64,000 nucleotides of DNA from Psychrobacter pasteurii. Its GTDB lineage: Bacteria > Pseudomonadota > Gammaproteobacteria > Pseudomonadales > Moraxellaceae. A program made the translations under genes and the position numbers. The DNA lies in the NCBI RefSeq assembly GCF_900162815.1, contig NZ_FUGD01000055.1:1-64000 (forward strand), read 5' to 3'. Positions 17,186-25,383 of this stretch are shown in pieces (position 1 is the first letter of the stretch; every line of letters begins with the position of its first letter). Below the pieces are notes generated by a model that did no database searches, was not told the origin of the DNA, and saw only the letters and a list, made by a program, of their open reading frames with translations.

Positions 17186-19516
17186 ATGAAAACCAATAAT
17201 AATACTGCTAACACTCGCGTTGAAGAGAGCTGGGCGGGCACCATTAGTGACTATATTTTACAGCGCCGAGCTCAGACGTATTCCGCTTATGTTCAACCAA
17301 ACGATACGGCTACTTCCACACAGTTTGTAGAGACTGATAGCTATCTATTTAAAGCCTTATTTATGGTGCTCGCTAAGCAGCTAGAAGAGGGACATACCGT
17401 CTTAACTTTAAGCCAAGAAGATAGCGAACTAGCTTTACAAGGTAGGGTAGAGGATGAGGTTGCAACGCTTTATGGATGGCAGCGCGATGTATTACAAAGT
17501 TTGGCCGCGCCTTTGTTTGATTTGATTGATAGCCCCACAGTTTTGGCAGCTGTGACACAAGACCAAGATAATAATCAAAGTGAGCTGTTAGGGCTTGAGA
17601 GCAGTGATCCCATCTTTAATTTACTGAATATTTTAATCACTCGTGGCACGCAGCTGTGGTTACAGTTGAATCTGTCTAATAGCAATAAAGCACAGTTGGT
17701 TGAGCGTTTTAAACTGGTCCAGCAGTTATATCAGTTAATGCAGCTCGATAATAATGAAGGGAATGGTTCAGATAAAGAGAATATAGGAAATAACCTAAGC
17801 AAATTCATTCAACATATTAATAGGCATCCCTTATTTACCCAACTATTATCAATACAACCCCAACGCATAGAAATAGAAAATAGCCTAAGCAAAAGCAACT
17901 CAATTTCAAAGAAAACACCGATCATCTATCAAACCACTCAAATAGGTCAAAAAAACGAGATCACCTTTTGGCTACACCGCACTTGGCAAGCGGAATTTAA
18001 CCTTGCTAAAACCGTACAAAACATCCTAAATCAGCCTATTAAGCCGTTAGATATTAATATCCCTGACAATCTAAATGCTCAGCAGGTGCAGGCAGTTAAA
18101 GTCGCCAATGAAAACGCTTTTAGTATTATCACTGGAGGACCAGGTACCGGTAAGACTTATACTGTGGCGCAATTGGTTATTGCTTTACAGCAGGCCCAAG
18201 CAGACAGTGATGCAAAGCAGGCATTAGGGGAGGGCGCAGCCATTCGGTTTAGTACAGACAGCGCTGGACTTGCATTATCGGCACCCACAGGGAAGGCTGC
18301 GCAGCGGATGCAAGAGTCACTGCAAGCCGCTTTAGACAGTGCACAAGTAGAGGTGCAGCTACAAGAGGCGAAGACCATTCACCGTTTGCTAGGCATCGGT
18401 AGAGACGGTAGACCGCGTTACCATGCTGGCAATCCTTTAGGTGAGGACATCGTTATTGTCGATGAAGCGTCAATGCTTGGCGTAGAGCTTGCTAACTATC
18501 TGGTCAGCGCCATTAAGCCAGGCGCCCGCCTAATCTTATTGGGGGATGCCAATCAGCTAGCTGCAGTAGACGCTGGGGCAGTGCTCTCTGACTTGTGCCA
18601 TATCGAGGGACTACAACCCATTCATACTCAGCTGACGGAGAGCCGACGTTTCCATGCGAACTCGGGTATCGGCAAGTTAGCTACTGAGATTAATAAAAGC
18701 GCTGCAGATATGCATCAAGTGTGGCAATTACTAAACAACGATGAAGCATTAAATTTCCAAAGCGTGAATATTCAAAGCGGTAATGCTAGAGACACTGAAT
18801 CCGAGCCAAATAAGGAAGTATCTTCTAATACTCAGCTAAAAAATAGCCTAAGCAATAAAAAAATACTTTCAAAACTCACACAAAATTACATCTCATATTT
18901 AAATAAAATTCATTCACTACTAATAACTCCAATAGCGAAATCCGTGCCAACTGAAGTAAGCCATACTATTTCGGAGCTTATGGACGATTTTAATAAATTT
19001 CGAATCTTAACCGCAGGACATAATGGAGAGTGGGGTGATCACAATCTCAATGATTACCTAACCCGGTGGCATATGACAGAATTGAAACTGCCTTTGGGTA
19101 AAAGTCCTTGGTTCCATGGTAGACCCGTTATGGTCTTACAGAACAATTATGAGTTGGGTCTGTTTAACGGAGATATAGGTATCTGCTTGCAAACACAGCA
19201 AAAAGGTGAAGGCAGCCGACTCGAGGTATTCTTTGAGAATAAGACCCAAGGTATCGCCGTCAATTTGTTAAATGATGAGCTAATTGCCACGGCTTATGCA
19301 ATGACCATTCATAAGTCGCAGGGCTCCGAGTTTGATCACGTTGCCATTACCTTTGATAGCAGCAACAGTCGACTGCTTAGCAAAGAGCTAATTTACACCG
19401 CGGTGACCCGTGCCAAGCAGAAGGTGAGTATTTACAGTACCAAGCATGCCTTACAAAAAGCGGTTCAGACGCCAACGCAGCGTTATACTGGCTTGGCATT
19501 ACAGTTTCAGCAGTAG
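17186..19516 (+). CDS. recD: exodeoxyribonuclease V alpha subunit
   Basis: RecD, the 5'-3' helicase of RecBCD. Walker A is ITGGPGTGKTYTVAQL (about 313-328), Walker B is IVIVDEASMLG (about 422-432), then LILLGDANQLAAVDAGAVL and the C-terminal TAYAMTIHKSQGSEFDHVAI and ELIYTAVTRAKQKVSIY. At 776 residues it exceeds E. coli RecD (608). The extra length sits in three polar insertions (about 185-250, 340-360, 530-590), two of which contain copies of the repeated 12-mer. The ATG at 17186 has a weak ribosome binding site. The gene is the last of recC-recB-recD and is followed by a strong terminator. Confidence 0.97.
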   Translation: MKTNNNTANTRVEESWAGTISDYILQRRAQTYSAYVQPNDTATSTQFVETDSYLFKALFMVLAKQLEEGHTVLTLSQEDSELALQGRVEDEVATLYGWQRDVLQSLAAPLFDLIDSPTVLAAVTQDQDNNQSELLGLESSDPIFNLLNILITRGTQLWLQLNLSNSNKAQLVERFKLVQQLYQLMQLDNNEGNGSDKENIGNNLSKFIQHINRHPLFTQLLSIQPQRIEIENSLSKSNSISKKTPIIYQTTQIGQKNEITFWLHRTWQAEFNLAKTVQNILNQPIKPLDINIPDNLNAQQVQAVKVANENAFSIITGGPGTGKTYTVAQLVIALQQAQADSDAKQALGEGAAIRFSTDSAGLALSAPTGKAAQRMQESLQAALDSAQVEVQLQEAKTIHRLLGIGRDGRPRYHAGNPLGEDIVIVDEASMLGVELANYLVSAIKPGARLILLGDANQLAAVDAGAVLSDLCHIEGLQPIHTQLTESRRFHANSGIGKLATEINKSAADMHQVWQLLNNDEALNFQSVNIQSGNARDTESEPNKEVSSNTQLKNSLSNKKILSKLTQNYISYLNKIHSLLITPIAKSVPTEVSHTISELMDDFNKFRILTAGHNGEWGDHNLNDYLTRWHMTELKLPLGKSPWFHGRPVMVLQNNYELGLFNGDIGICLQTQQKGEGSRLEVFFENKTQGIAVNLLNDELIATAYAMTIHKSQGSEFDHVAITFDSSNSRLLSKELIYTAVTRAKQKVSIYSTKHALQKAVQTPTQRYTGLALQFQQ
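17789..17800 (+). repeat. 12-mer variant AATAACCTAAGC, site D (recD)
   Basis: One mismatch to the 12-mer, in frame as Asn-Asn-Leu-Ser at about residue 202 of RecD, in a polar insertion. Confidence 0.5.
17879..17890 (+). repeat. 12-mer AATAGCCTAAGC, site E (recD)
   Basis: Exact copy, in frame as Asn-Ser-Leu-Ser at about residue 232 of RecD, 90 bases after site D. Confidence 0.75.
18842..18853 (+). repeat. 12-mer AATAGCCTAAGC, site F (recD)
   Basis: Exact copy, in frame as Asn-Ser-Leu-Ser at about residue 553 of RecD, in a Ser/Asn/Lys-rich insertion. Confidence 0.75.
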
Positions 19517-19556
19517 CAGTAGGAATGGGTTTTTGGTAAATACAAAGGTTTAGACA

Positions 19557-19590
19557 CAAAAAAGCACCTAGTATATAGGTGCTTTTTTAA
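19557..19590. terminator. bidirectional terminator between recD and hpt
   Basis: An AAGCACCTA arm, a short loop and a TAGGTGCTT arm, with an A run before and a T run after. It can end transcripts of both recD and the convergent phosphoribosyltransferase gene. Confidence 0.85.
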
Positions 19591-19632
19591 TTAAATAAAA
19601 TCTATTTAGTTAAGAGACTTATTTAATATGGT

Positions 19633-20217
19633 TTACTCTGGGATTTTATCTTCTTTAATTGCATAGATGCCTGGAAGATGACGCAGATAACCATGGAAGT
19701 CCATACCACAGCCATAAACATAACGATCGTCAACATCAAGACCTACGAAATCTACTTTGAAGTCATCCACTTTGCGATCATGTACCTTGTTTAACAGCAC
19801 ACAGCAGTCAACAGATTTTGGATTCTCTTTCTTCAGCTCTTCTACGATGGCTTTTAAAGTAATACCTTCATCAAAGATATCATCCACTAAAAGAACATGC
19901 TCGCCGGTAATGTCTACATCTGGCTTAAATTTCCAAGACAGCTCATTAGTCCCTTCATTATCGCGATAACGAGAGGCATGGATGTAATGCATGCGATGGT
20001 AGAAAGTAAGGTGAGTTAGCAATTGACCTGCTGGAATTAAACCACCATTCATAACCACCATAACAATAGGGTTCAGACCGGCATAATGAAGGTTTAACTG
20101 GGCAGCTAAACGCTCATAAGCAGCAGCAACTTCAATGCTGCTAATTAAACATTCTGAATTACGTAAGGTTTGTTCAATTTCTTTATTGCTAATTTGGCTC
20201 ATAGTGGTAACACGCAT
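19633..20217 (-). CDS. hpt: hypoxanthine/guanine phosphoribosyltransferase
   Basis: A 194-residue type I phosphoribosyltransferase for purine salvage (hypoxanthine or guanine plus PRPP). The PRPP loop motif is HVLLVDDIFDEGITLKAIVEEL (about residues 103-124). The N-terminal MVVMNGGLIPAGQLLTHL and the C-terminal VDFVGLDVDDRYVYGCGMDFHGYLRHLPGIYAI give the base-binding hood of the hypoxanthine class. Two starts are possible (20217, MRVTTMSQ, or 20202, MSQISN) and neither has a good ribosome binding site. It is cytoplasmic and probably monocistronic. The substrate could also include xanthine; I cannot tell from sequence alone. Confidence 0.85.
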   Translation of the reverse strand: MRVTTMSQISNKEIEQTLRNSECLISSIEVAAAYERLAAQLNLHYAGLNPIVMVVMNGGLIPAGQLLTHLTFYHRMHYIHASRYRDNEGTNELSWKFKPDVDITGEHVLLVDDIFDEGITLKAIVEELKKENPKSVDCCVLLNKVHDRKVDDFKVDFVGLDVDDRYVYGCGMDFHGYLRHLPGIYAIKEDKIPE

Positions 20218-20275
20218 TTGTTTTGTTGAAAGGATCTATTTTAACAGGATTTGCCAAATTCGGCCAACCCTGTTA

Positions 20276-20496
20276 TCAACTTTTCAGGGCAATCGCACTA
20301 CAAATCGATTTTAGCTACATTTTAATTAATTATTGACCTTTTACAGATGTTATCACCAACTTTCGGACGCAAATAACAAAAACACGAGATATATAAAAAT
20401 ATTTTAGTTATAGTTTCTAACTATTTAATCCCTTTAATTTAGATAATCTAATTTAAAGCAGCTATTTTCTATAGTGCGATTGCCCTGATCAACTTT
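20276..20496. mobile_element. MITE-like element with 17-bp terminal inverted repeats
   Basis: The element proper is 20284-20488 (205 bp). It begins TCAGGGCAATCGCACTA and ends with the exact reverse complement. The 8-bp sequence TCAACTTT flanks both sides (20276-20283 and 20489-20496), a clean target-site duplication. Inside there is only AT-rich sequence with no open frame, so it is a non-autonomous miniature transposable element that would need a transposase from elsewhere. An 8-bp duplication is typical of IS256, IS1595, ISL3 and some IS1-type transposases; I do not assign the family. Confidence 0.85.
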
Positions 20497-20518
20497 TATA
20501 CCAACAACACGAATTGAG

Positions 20519-21181
20519 TTATTTTTCAATAATGAAAGGGCGATAGAAATTCACTAAACGATTCAAAGATTGATTAGGCAACTGTGGGAATAGCTTGTTA
20601 ATAGCTACTTCAAGTGCTTTGTTGATACCAGCTTTAGCGACAGGCACTGATTTACGCTTAATTAGCCCCAAAGGTAGAGTTTCTGAAAAACGAGTGATAA
20701 AGTGGTCTACAACTGCATGATTCATGGCAAATAGGGCTTCAACCAGTTTTTCTTTATCTACTGAATCGGGGGTAGTTGCATCAAAACCTTCTAAAATAGT
20801 TTTGGCAGTAGCCTCATTTAATTTAAAGCCTACTCGCATATTGCCAGCATTGTCCTCAAAGACAGTTTCATTTTTCATGTATTCAAAGTTCGGCAAAACT
20901 TCTTTGTTTTTATCTTTACCTAACAAGATGTTCAACATGGTTTCAGTGGCACCTTCAATTTTCACCACGATACCACGCATTTTTTCTTGACGTTCTGGAT
21001 CTGGAATCACATTGATTAAATTGACCAGCATATTATCGATTAGCTCACGTCCAATTTGTTGGGCAATATCATTACGCAGAGGATAATACGGTTCATCTTT
21101 GCCAGAGCTAATAATGTGCTCTGCTTCAAAGATCATGTCTGCTAGTTTCTCGGTAGGTTCAAATCCAAAATAGTAGGTCAT
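20519..21181 (-). CDS. conserved protein of unknown function
   Basis: A 220-residue protein I do not recognise. It opens MTYYFGFEPTEKLADMIFEAEHIISS, has no signal peptide or membrane segment, and looks mainly alpha-helical with mixed charge. AAGGACTTACG before the ATG is a good ribosome binding site. It is transcribed alone on the minus strand between the MITE and the lipoprotein pair. No catalytic motif is visible. Confidence 0.75.
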   Translation of the reverse strand: MTYYFGFEPTEKLADMIFEAEHIISSGKDEPYYPLRNDIAQQIGRELIDNMLVNLINVIPDPERQEKMRGIVVKIEGATETMLNILLGKDKNKEVLPNFEYMKNETVFEDNAGNMRVGFKLNEATAKTILEGFDATTPDSVDKEKLVEALFAMNHAVVDHFITRFSETLPLGLIKRKSVPVAKAGINKALEVAINKLFPQLPNQSLNRLVNFYRPFIIEK

Positions 21182-21474
21182 CGTAAGTCCTTTTAGGGGT
21201 GATTAATCGATTTTTTAAGATATATTCCAGAAAGTATTGCTCAGTAAGATATTGAGCAACTAAATGTATTTAGTTATTGTGCTAATATAACTTAATTGTT
21301 ATAGAGTCACGTAATTCGTTTGAATACTGCTTGGTCATCAGCATAGACGCTGTGAAAGGTTTATTCAATATCTTGTTAAACAATTGTTATTCAACACTAT
21401 AGTTCATTAGATTAGGTAGCCACCTGCTTGCCAGCGAATTTCTAAAACTTAAACCTCAGGATCAGTTACGCATT

Positions 21475-23178
21475 ATGAAAATAAAGTCAGCTTTCCATGG
21501 AGTATCGCAAACCTCCCATAAATATACTTTGATACTTCTTTCAAGTAGCGTTCTAACGCTTATTGGCTGTCATTCGACCTCAACTACTCAGTTTGCTTCA
21601 AATCCTGCTCTTAAAAATGGTCCTTTAATTTCTTCTGCTGACTACCAAAAAAACATTCAACGTAATCAACAAAGCTATCAAAATCAGTTTAGTTCCCAGT
21701 CAGGGATTAATAATGATGAAGTAGCCAAGTCAGCACTTATAAAAGCGATAACCCAGCACCTGACTACACCTCATGTTGCCGTTAGTCAAAGCCGAGTTCA
21801 TGACTCCCCTTTTATAAATAAGGGCAGTATTGATGAAGGTTATCAAAGTGCATATGAGACGGTTCTAGATATAGCCATCCAAGAAGCCTATGAAGCAGAG
21901 AACCTTTTAGAATCAGAAGCTTATGCTCTGGAAGATGAAAGCTCTGAAGACTATAACCCTAATGAGTATAACTATGAAGACTATGATCCCTATGGTGAAT
22001 ACGAGGAGGACACAGATTATCAGCAGCTGATGGACACTTTGTATAAATGGTATAACCGCACGCCAGCACAGATTGAAGCCAGCAATTACTACTTCAATCA
22101 GAACATGAGATTAAATAAAATTAGCGAATTCGACCCTAATAATAAAAAAGTGAGTATGGTTTATAGCTATGATTTTGCTTCTCCCACAACTTACTACTCG
22201 ATACAGCTGCCTTTAGCATTGGATTTCAATCGCGCTGAGCTAACCTTAGATCCGAGTGCCTTATTGCCAATGGTAGCTTTAATACTTCCTGAGCACGCGC
22301 CTTTGCCTGAAGAGCTTGAGGCTACTACTGTGGCTTTTAAACTGCCGGAGCAGGTTGTTGAGCAAGTGCCGCCAAAAGTGATATACGACGCTTTTATTTC
22401 AGCCATTAGTTATAGTCTAAGCGAGCTTGAGCCGGCAAACTTCACAGCTTTGGATATTTCCAGAGATGATTATGCCAAAGAGGTAGGCGCTCATTCCGCA
22501 GTGAAGCTAAATCTAGATAGCAAGCAAACCGGTAAGCTGCTTGGTGTTATCCTCAAACACATGTCTAACACTCTTCAAGAGCATGTGGACCTGCGACCTG
22601 ATTTATATCCCAATTCAAGCCCAATTAAATTTGCTTTAGAAAACTGGCAGCAAACTAATAAAAAATTCCAAAGTGGTGATATGGGATCTTTGTTTCAGCT
22701 AATAGAAGCTGTTACCCCTTTGTCTTTTAATCAAAGTAATTATTACTATTTTGATGGCCGTGGAAAGCTAATAGCCTCTCAGTCCAGCACCTTAGCAGGA
22801 GGTGACTTTATGGGAGCAACGAAGACCTTATTAAGTCAGACCATCTATGATGAGCGCAGCTTTAAAGATCATCCATTAAGTGAGGTATATCAGCAATCCT
22901 TTGGACAACCTTTCACACAACAAAAGCCTGCCAGCGTCGATGGCAATGCTTGGATGAAAAAAACCCAAGACCGAAAAGATAAGTTAAATCAAGCGTATGC
23001 TGCGCGTAGTGAGTACGACAGTGAGGATGCTTTGTATGGTAGTGCGCCACAAGAGCCTATTGAAGACGAAGAATATCGACCTTCTATTAGAATTATCGAT
23101 TATGGCAATGTGAATGACTACGACAAGGAAGGTGAGGCGGGTTATGAATACAAATATGAGCGAAAAAACGCTGAATAA
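21475..23178 (+). CDS. large lipoprotein, unknown function (first of a pair)
   Basis: A 567-residue protein with a lipoprotein signal: basic start, hydrophobic segment at about 18-30, and lipobox LIGC (Cys about 32). The mature part has a very acidic, Tyr-rich stretch at about 140-185, and a central beta-rich domain (KVSMVYSYDFASPTTYYSIQLPLALDFNRAELTLDPSALLPMVA) resembling repeated strands of a carrier-type domain. It ends in a charged Arg/Asp/Glu/Tyr tail. The next gene encodes another large lipoprotein with a similar central layout, so the two may be distant paralogues acting together at the outer membrane. Function is unknown to me. Confidence 0.75.
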   Translation: MKIKSAFHGVSQTSHKYTLILLSSSVLTLIGCHSTSTTQFASNPALKNGPLISSADYQKNIQRNQQSYQNQFSSQSGINNDEVAKSALIKAITQHLTTPHVAVSQSRVHDSPFINKGSIDEGYQSAYETVLDIAIQEAYEAENLLESEAYALEDESSEDYNPNEYNYEDYDPYGEYEEDTDYQQLMDTLYKWYNRTPAQIEASNYYFNQNMRLNKISEFDPNNKKVSMVYSYDFASPTTYYSIQLPLALDFNRAELTLDPSALLPMVALILPEHAPLPEELEATTVAFKLPEQVVEQVPPKVIYDAFISAISYSLSELEPANFTALDISRDDYAKEVGAHSAVKLNLDSKQTGKLLGVILKHMSNTLQEHVDLRPDLYPNSSPIKFALENWQQTNKKFQSGDMGSLFQLIEAVTPLSFNQSNYYYFDGRGKLIASQSSTLAGGDFMGATKTLLSQTIYDERSFKDHPLSEVYQQSFGQPFTQQKPASVDGNAWMKKTQDRKDKLNQAYAARSEYDSEDALYGSAPQEPIEDEEYRPSIRIIDYGNVNDYDKEGEAGYEYKYERKNAE

Positions 23179-23218
23179 CCAACTCATAACCTCACATTTG
23201 ATACTCATAAGGATCTTC

Positions 23219-25117
23219 ATGAAAACCCTAAGTAAAAAACCTTACTTTTATAAAAAGAAAAACAAATTAGCTGCCTTGTCTTTAGCCATTCCTTTAGCGC
23301 TTAGTGCCTGTCAGGTAGCCCCTAGTAGCAATCAAAATGTAATTGCTTCTAAAATAAGCCAATTACCCGTCGAGCAGCAGTCTCAGATGGCCAAAGACAC
23401 TTTATTTGAGGCTCTAAAAAAGAAAAGTCGGAGTGATTATGCTTATCAAGTAAATGTATTAGGCTCTAATGAACAAAGAAGAGAGCGACTTTCCAATGCT
23501 ACGCCGCAACAGTTGGCGATGAGTGACAATCCAATCAATCATTGTGAACATGTTCATGATGAAGCTTACGTCGATTTGTTGCAGAGGGCAGAGCAATCGG
23601 GCCTGGAAATATATAATGCCAAATACTCCGCAGAAAGGCAGTCTATCAAGCAAGCCTATCAGCAGTGCGTTGCCGCTTTAGAGGCACCTTACTCACAAGA
23701 GTCTTATGAGCAGTGGTTACAAAAAGCACTTGAGCAAGCAAATATTGATTTGGCTAAGGCTGAAGCAGGTATTAAAGAGGAGGCTATTGAGGAGCAAGAT
23801 AGCTTGAATGAACAGGAGCTAACGGATGACTTTCAATCGCCAGATGAGGCTATTGAGGAGCAAGATAGCTTGAATGAACAGGAGCTAACGGATGACTTTC
23901 AATCGCCAGATACTGTTTCTCTTGATACAGTCTTTGAAGATATAGCTGAAAGTGTCTTACCAGGTTATGATGCCTCTCATACCAAACTTGATGCACGCAA
24001 AGCCAAGCTTTTAAATGCTTATTTATTAAACCCAACCAATCTTACTGCCTCTGGTGTGTATCGAGCTTCTAATGGCAAAGTGAGTATTATGCCGACTATT
24101 GCCTATCAAAGTCGCAATCTACAGCTACTAAACAGCCATTTTATTTATATGGATGCTAGACAAGGTGCGGTATACGTGTGGGCTGATACCTTTGCCTATC
24201 TTTTATCCTCTTCGATAGATCCAAATTTAGGTTTAACATTCAAAAACAAGTGGATAAAAATCAATATCAATGATGGCAGTCTACCAAAAAACTTCCTTCC
24301 AGATTTGCTAAAAGCTCATCTGTTGGCCAAAGATAAAATGCATGTCAGCACGAGTGCAGATCAATACCGTTTTATTTCTACCTCTGATCTGCAAAATAAT
24401 TCCCCCAAACCAGATACAAAGCATCAGCCTTACTTAAAAGATGCTTCGCTGATGATTGAGCGTAAGCTGACTAAGCAGCAATATGAGAAGGAAATACAAC
24501 TGTATCTCACCACTGTATATGATCAGATGACACAGAAATACCCTCAGCTGCTTGAGGTGAAAAACAGCAATGAAGAACAAAGCAGTACTGGGGAGAACAG
24601 CACTCAAACCCTTAGTAGCAAGTATATATTTACTCAAATTTTCAAAGCAATAGAAAAGTTAAAACAGGATAGCTCCTCATCAAAGCTAGAGGACTCTATT
24701 ACTACTAAGACAGTGGAAAGTAATCACGGTGAGGCGGCTAATGACAACAAGCCAAATATTGAGTATGCTGTTAAGGATGCTAAATTAGCAGAGCATGAAT
24801 GGCTGTGGCGTAATGTCTATGGGCTAGATAGTCAGCAACGTATCGTTTGGCAATTAGGACAACACCAGTTAGATTCAAATGCCAGTGCGCTTCATGGGTC
24901 AAATGATCTGTTAACTAGGGTGCGTTTAGAGGTATTGACTCGATATACCAAGGCTTCGGCTACTATTCCTATTTTTGAAGTATTGCCCACAGGAGCCTCA
25001 ATGCCTTCTAAGTCAAATAGTGTGGATATAAAAAACTATTTTGAAAACTTAAAGTTAAGTTATGACAAAGGAGAGGGAAGTGAGCAAGGGAAAGTCTTGT
25101 TTGAAACCCTAAAATAA
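23219..25117 (+). CDS. large lipoprotein with a 22-residue tandem duplication
   Basis: A 632-residue lipoprotein: basic N-terminus, hydrophobic segment and lipobox LSAC (Cys about 31). I chose the ATG at 23219 because AAGGATCT lies just upstream and the signal starts there; the open frame continues upstream into the previous gene. Residues about 188-231 are two identical 22-residue acidic units (EAIEEQDSLNEQELTDDFQSPD-type), identical at DNA level too. The C-terminal half has a Ser/Thr/Lys-rich linker and a final domain. It starts 40 bases after the preceding lipoprotein gene, so both form an operon closed by the terminator at 25141. Confidence 0.75.
   Translation: MKTLSKKPYFYKKKNKLAALSLAIPLALSACQVAPSSNQNVIASKISQLPVEQQSQMAKDTLFEALKKKSRSDYAYQVNVLGSNEQRRERLSNATPQQLAMSDNPINHCEHVHDEAYVDLLQRAEQSGLEIYNAKYSAERQSIKQAYQQCVAALEAPYSQESYEQWLQKALEQANIDLAKAEAGIKEEAIEEQDSLNEQELTDDFQSPDEAIEEQDSLNEQELTDDFQSPDTVSLDTVFEDIAESVLPGYDASHTKLDARKAKLLNAYLLNPTNLTASGVYRASNGKVSIMPTIAYQSRNLQLLNSHFIYMDARQGAVYVWADTFAYLLSSSIDPNLGLTFKNKWIKININDGSLPKNFLPDLLKAHLLAKDKMHVSTSADQYRFISTSDLQNNSPKPDTKHQPYLKDASLMIERKLTKQQYEKEIQLYLTTVYDQMTQKYPQLLEVKNSNEEQSSTGENSTQTLSSKYIFTQIFKAIEKLKQDSSSSKLEDSITTKTVESNHGEAANDNKPNIEYAVKDAKLAEHEWLWRNVYGLDSQQRIVWQLGQHQLDSNASALHGSNDLLTRVRLEVLTRYTKASATIPIFEVLPTGASMPSKSNSVDIKNYFENLKLSYDKGEGSEQGKVLFETLK
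23780..23911 (+). repeat. perfect 66-bp tandem duplication
   Basis: Units 23780-23845 and 23846-23911 appear identical base for base and keep the reading frame. The identity indicates a recent duplication, and the copy number is likely to vary between strains. Confidence 0.9.
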
Positions 25118-25140
25118 ACCAAATAGCGCACAAGGGACAG

Positions 25141-25178
25141 AAAAAAGCCGGTTAAATATAGTTTAACTGGCTTTTTTA
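25141..25178 (+). terminator. terminator after the lipoprotein pair
   Basis: An AAGCCGGTTAAA arm pairs with TTTAACTGGCTT (one G-T pair), followed by TTTTTT. Confidence 0.8.
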
Positions 25179-25383
25179 TTAGCTATAATGGGATTCGTTA
25201 ATTTACAATAAAGCAAGAATTCAGTAATAAAGTCTAGCTAAACAAGCAAGTTTAAAATAGCTCTATTATTGATTCTTTAACCTATAATTCCTTTTATAAG
25301 ACAAGGCTCTTATAGTTATGAAGTAAGCTGTGTCATTAAACTTAGCAGCTGGCCATAAATATAGGCTTTTCAAGGAGTGAAGT

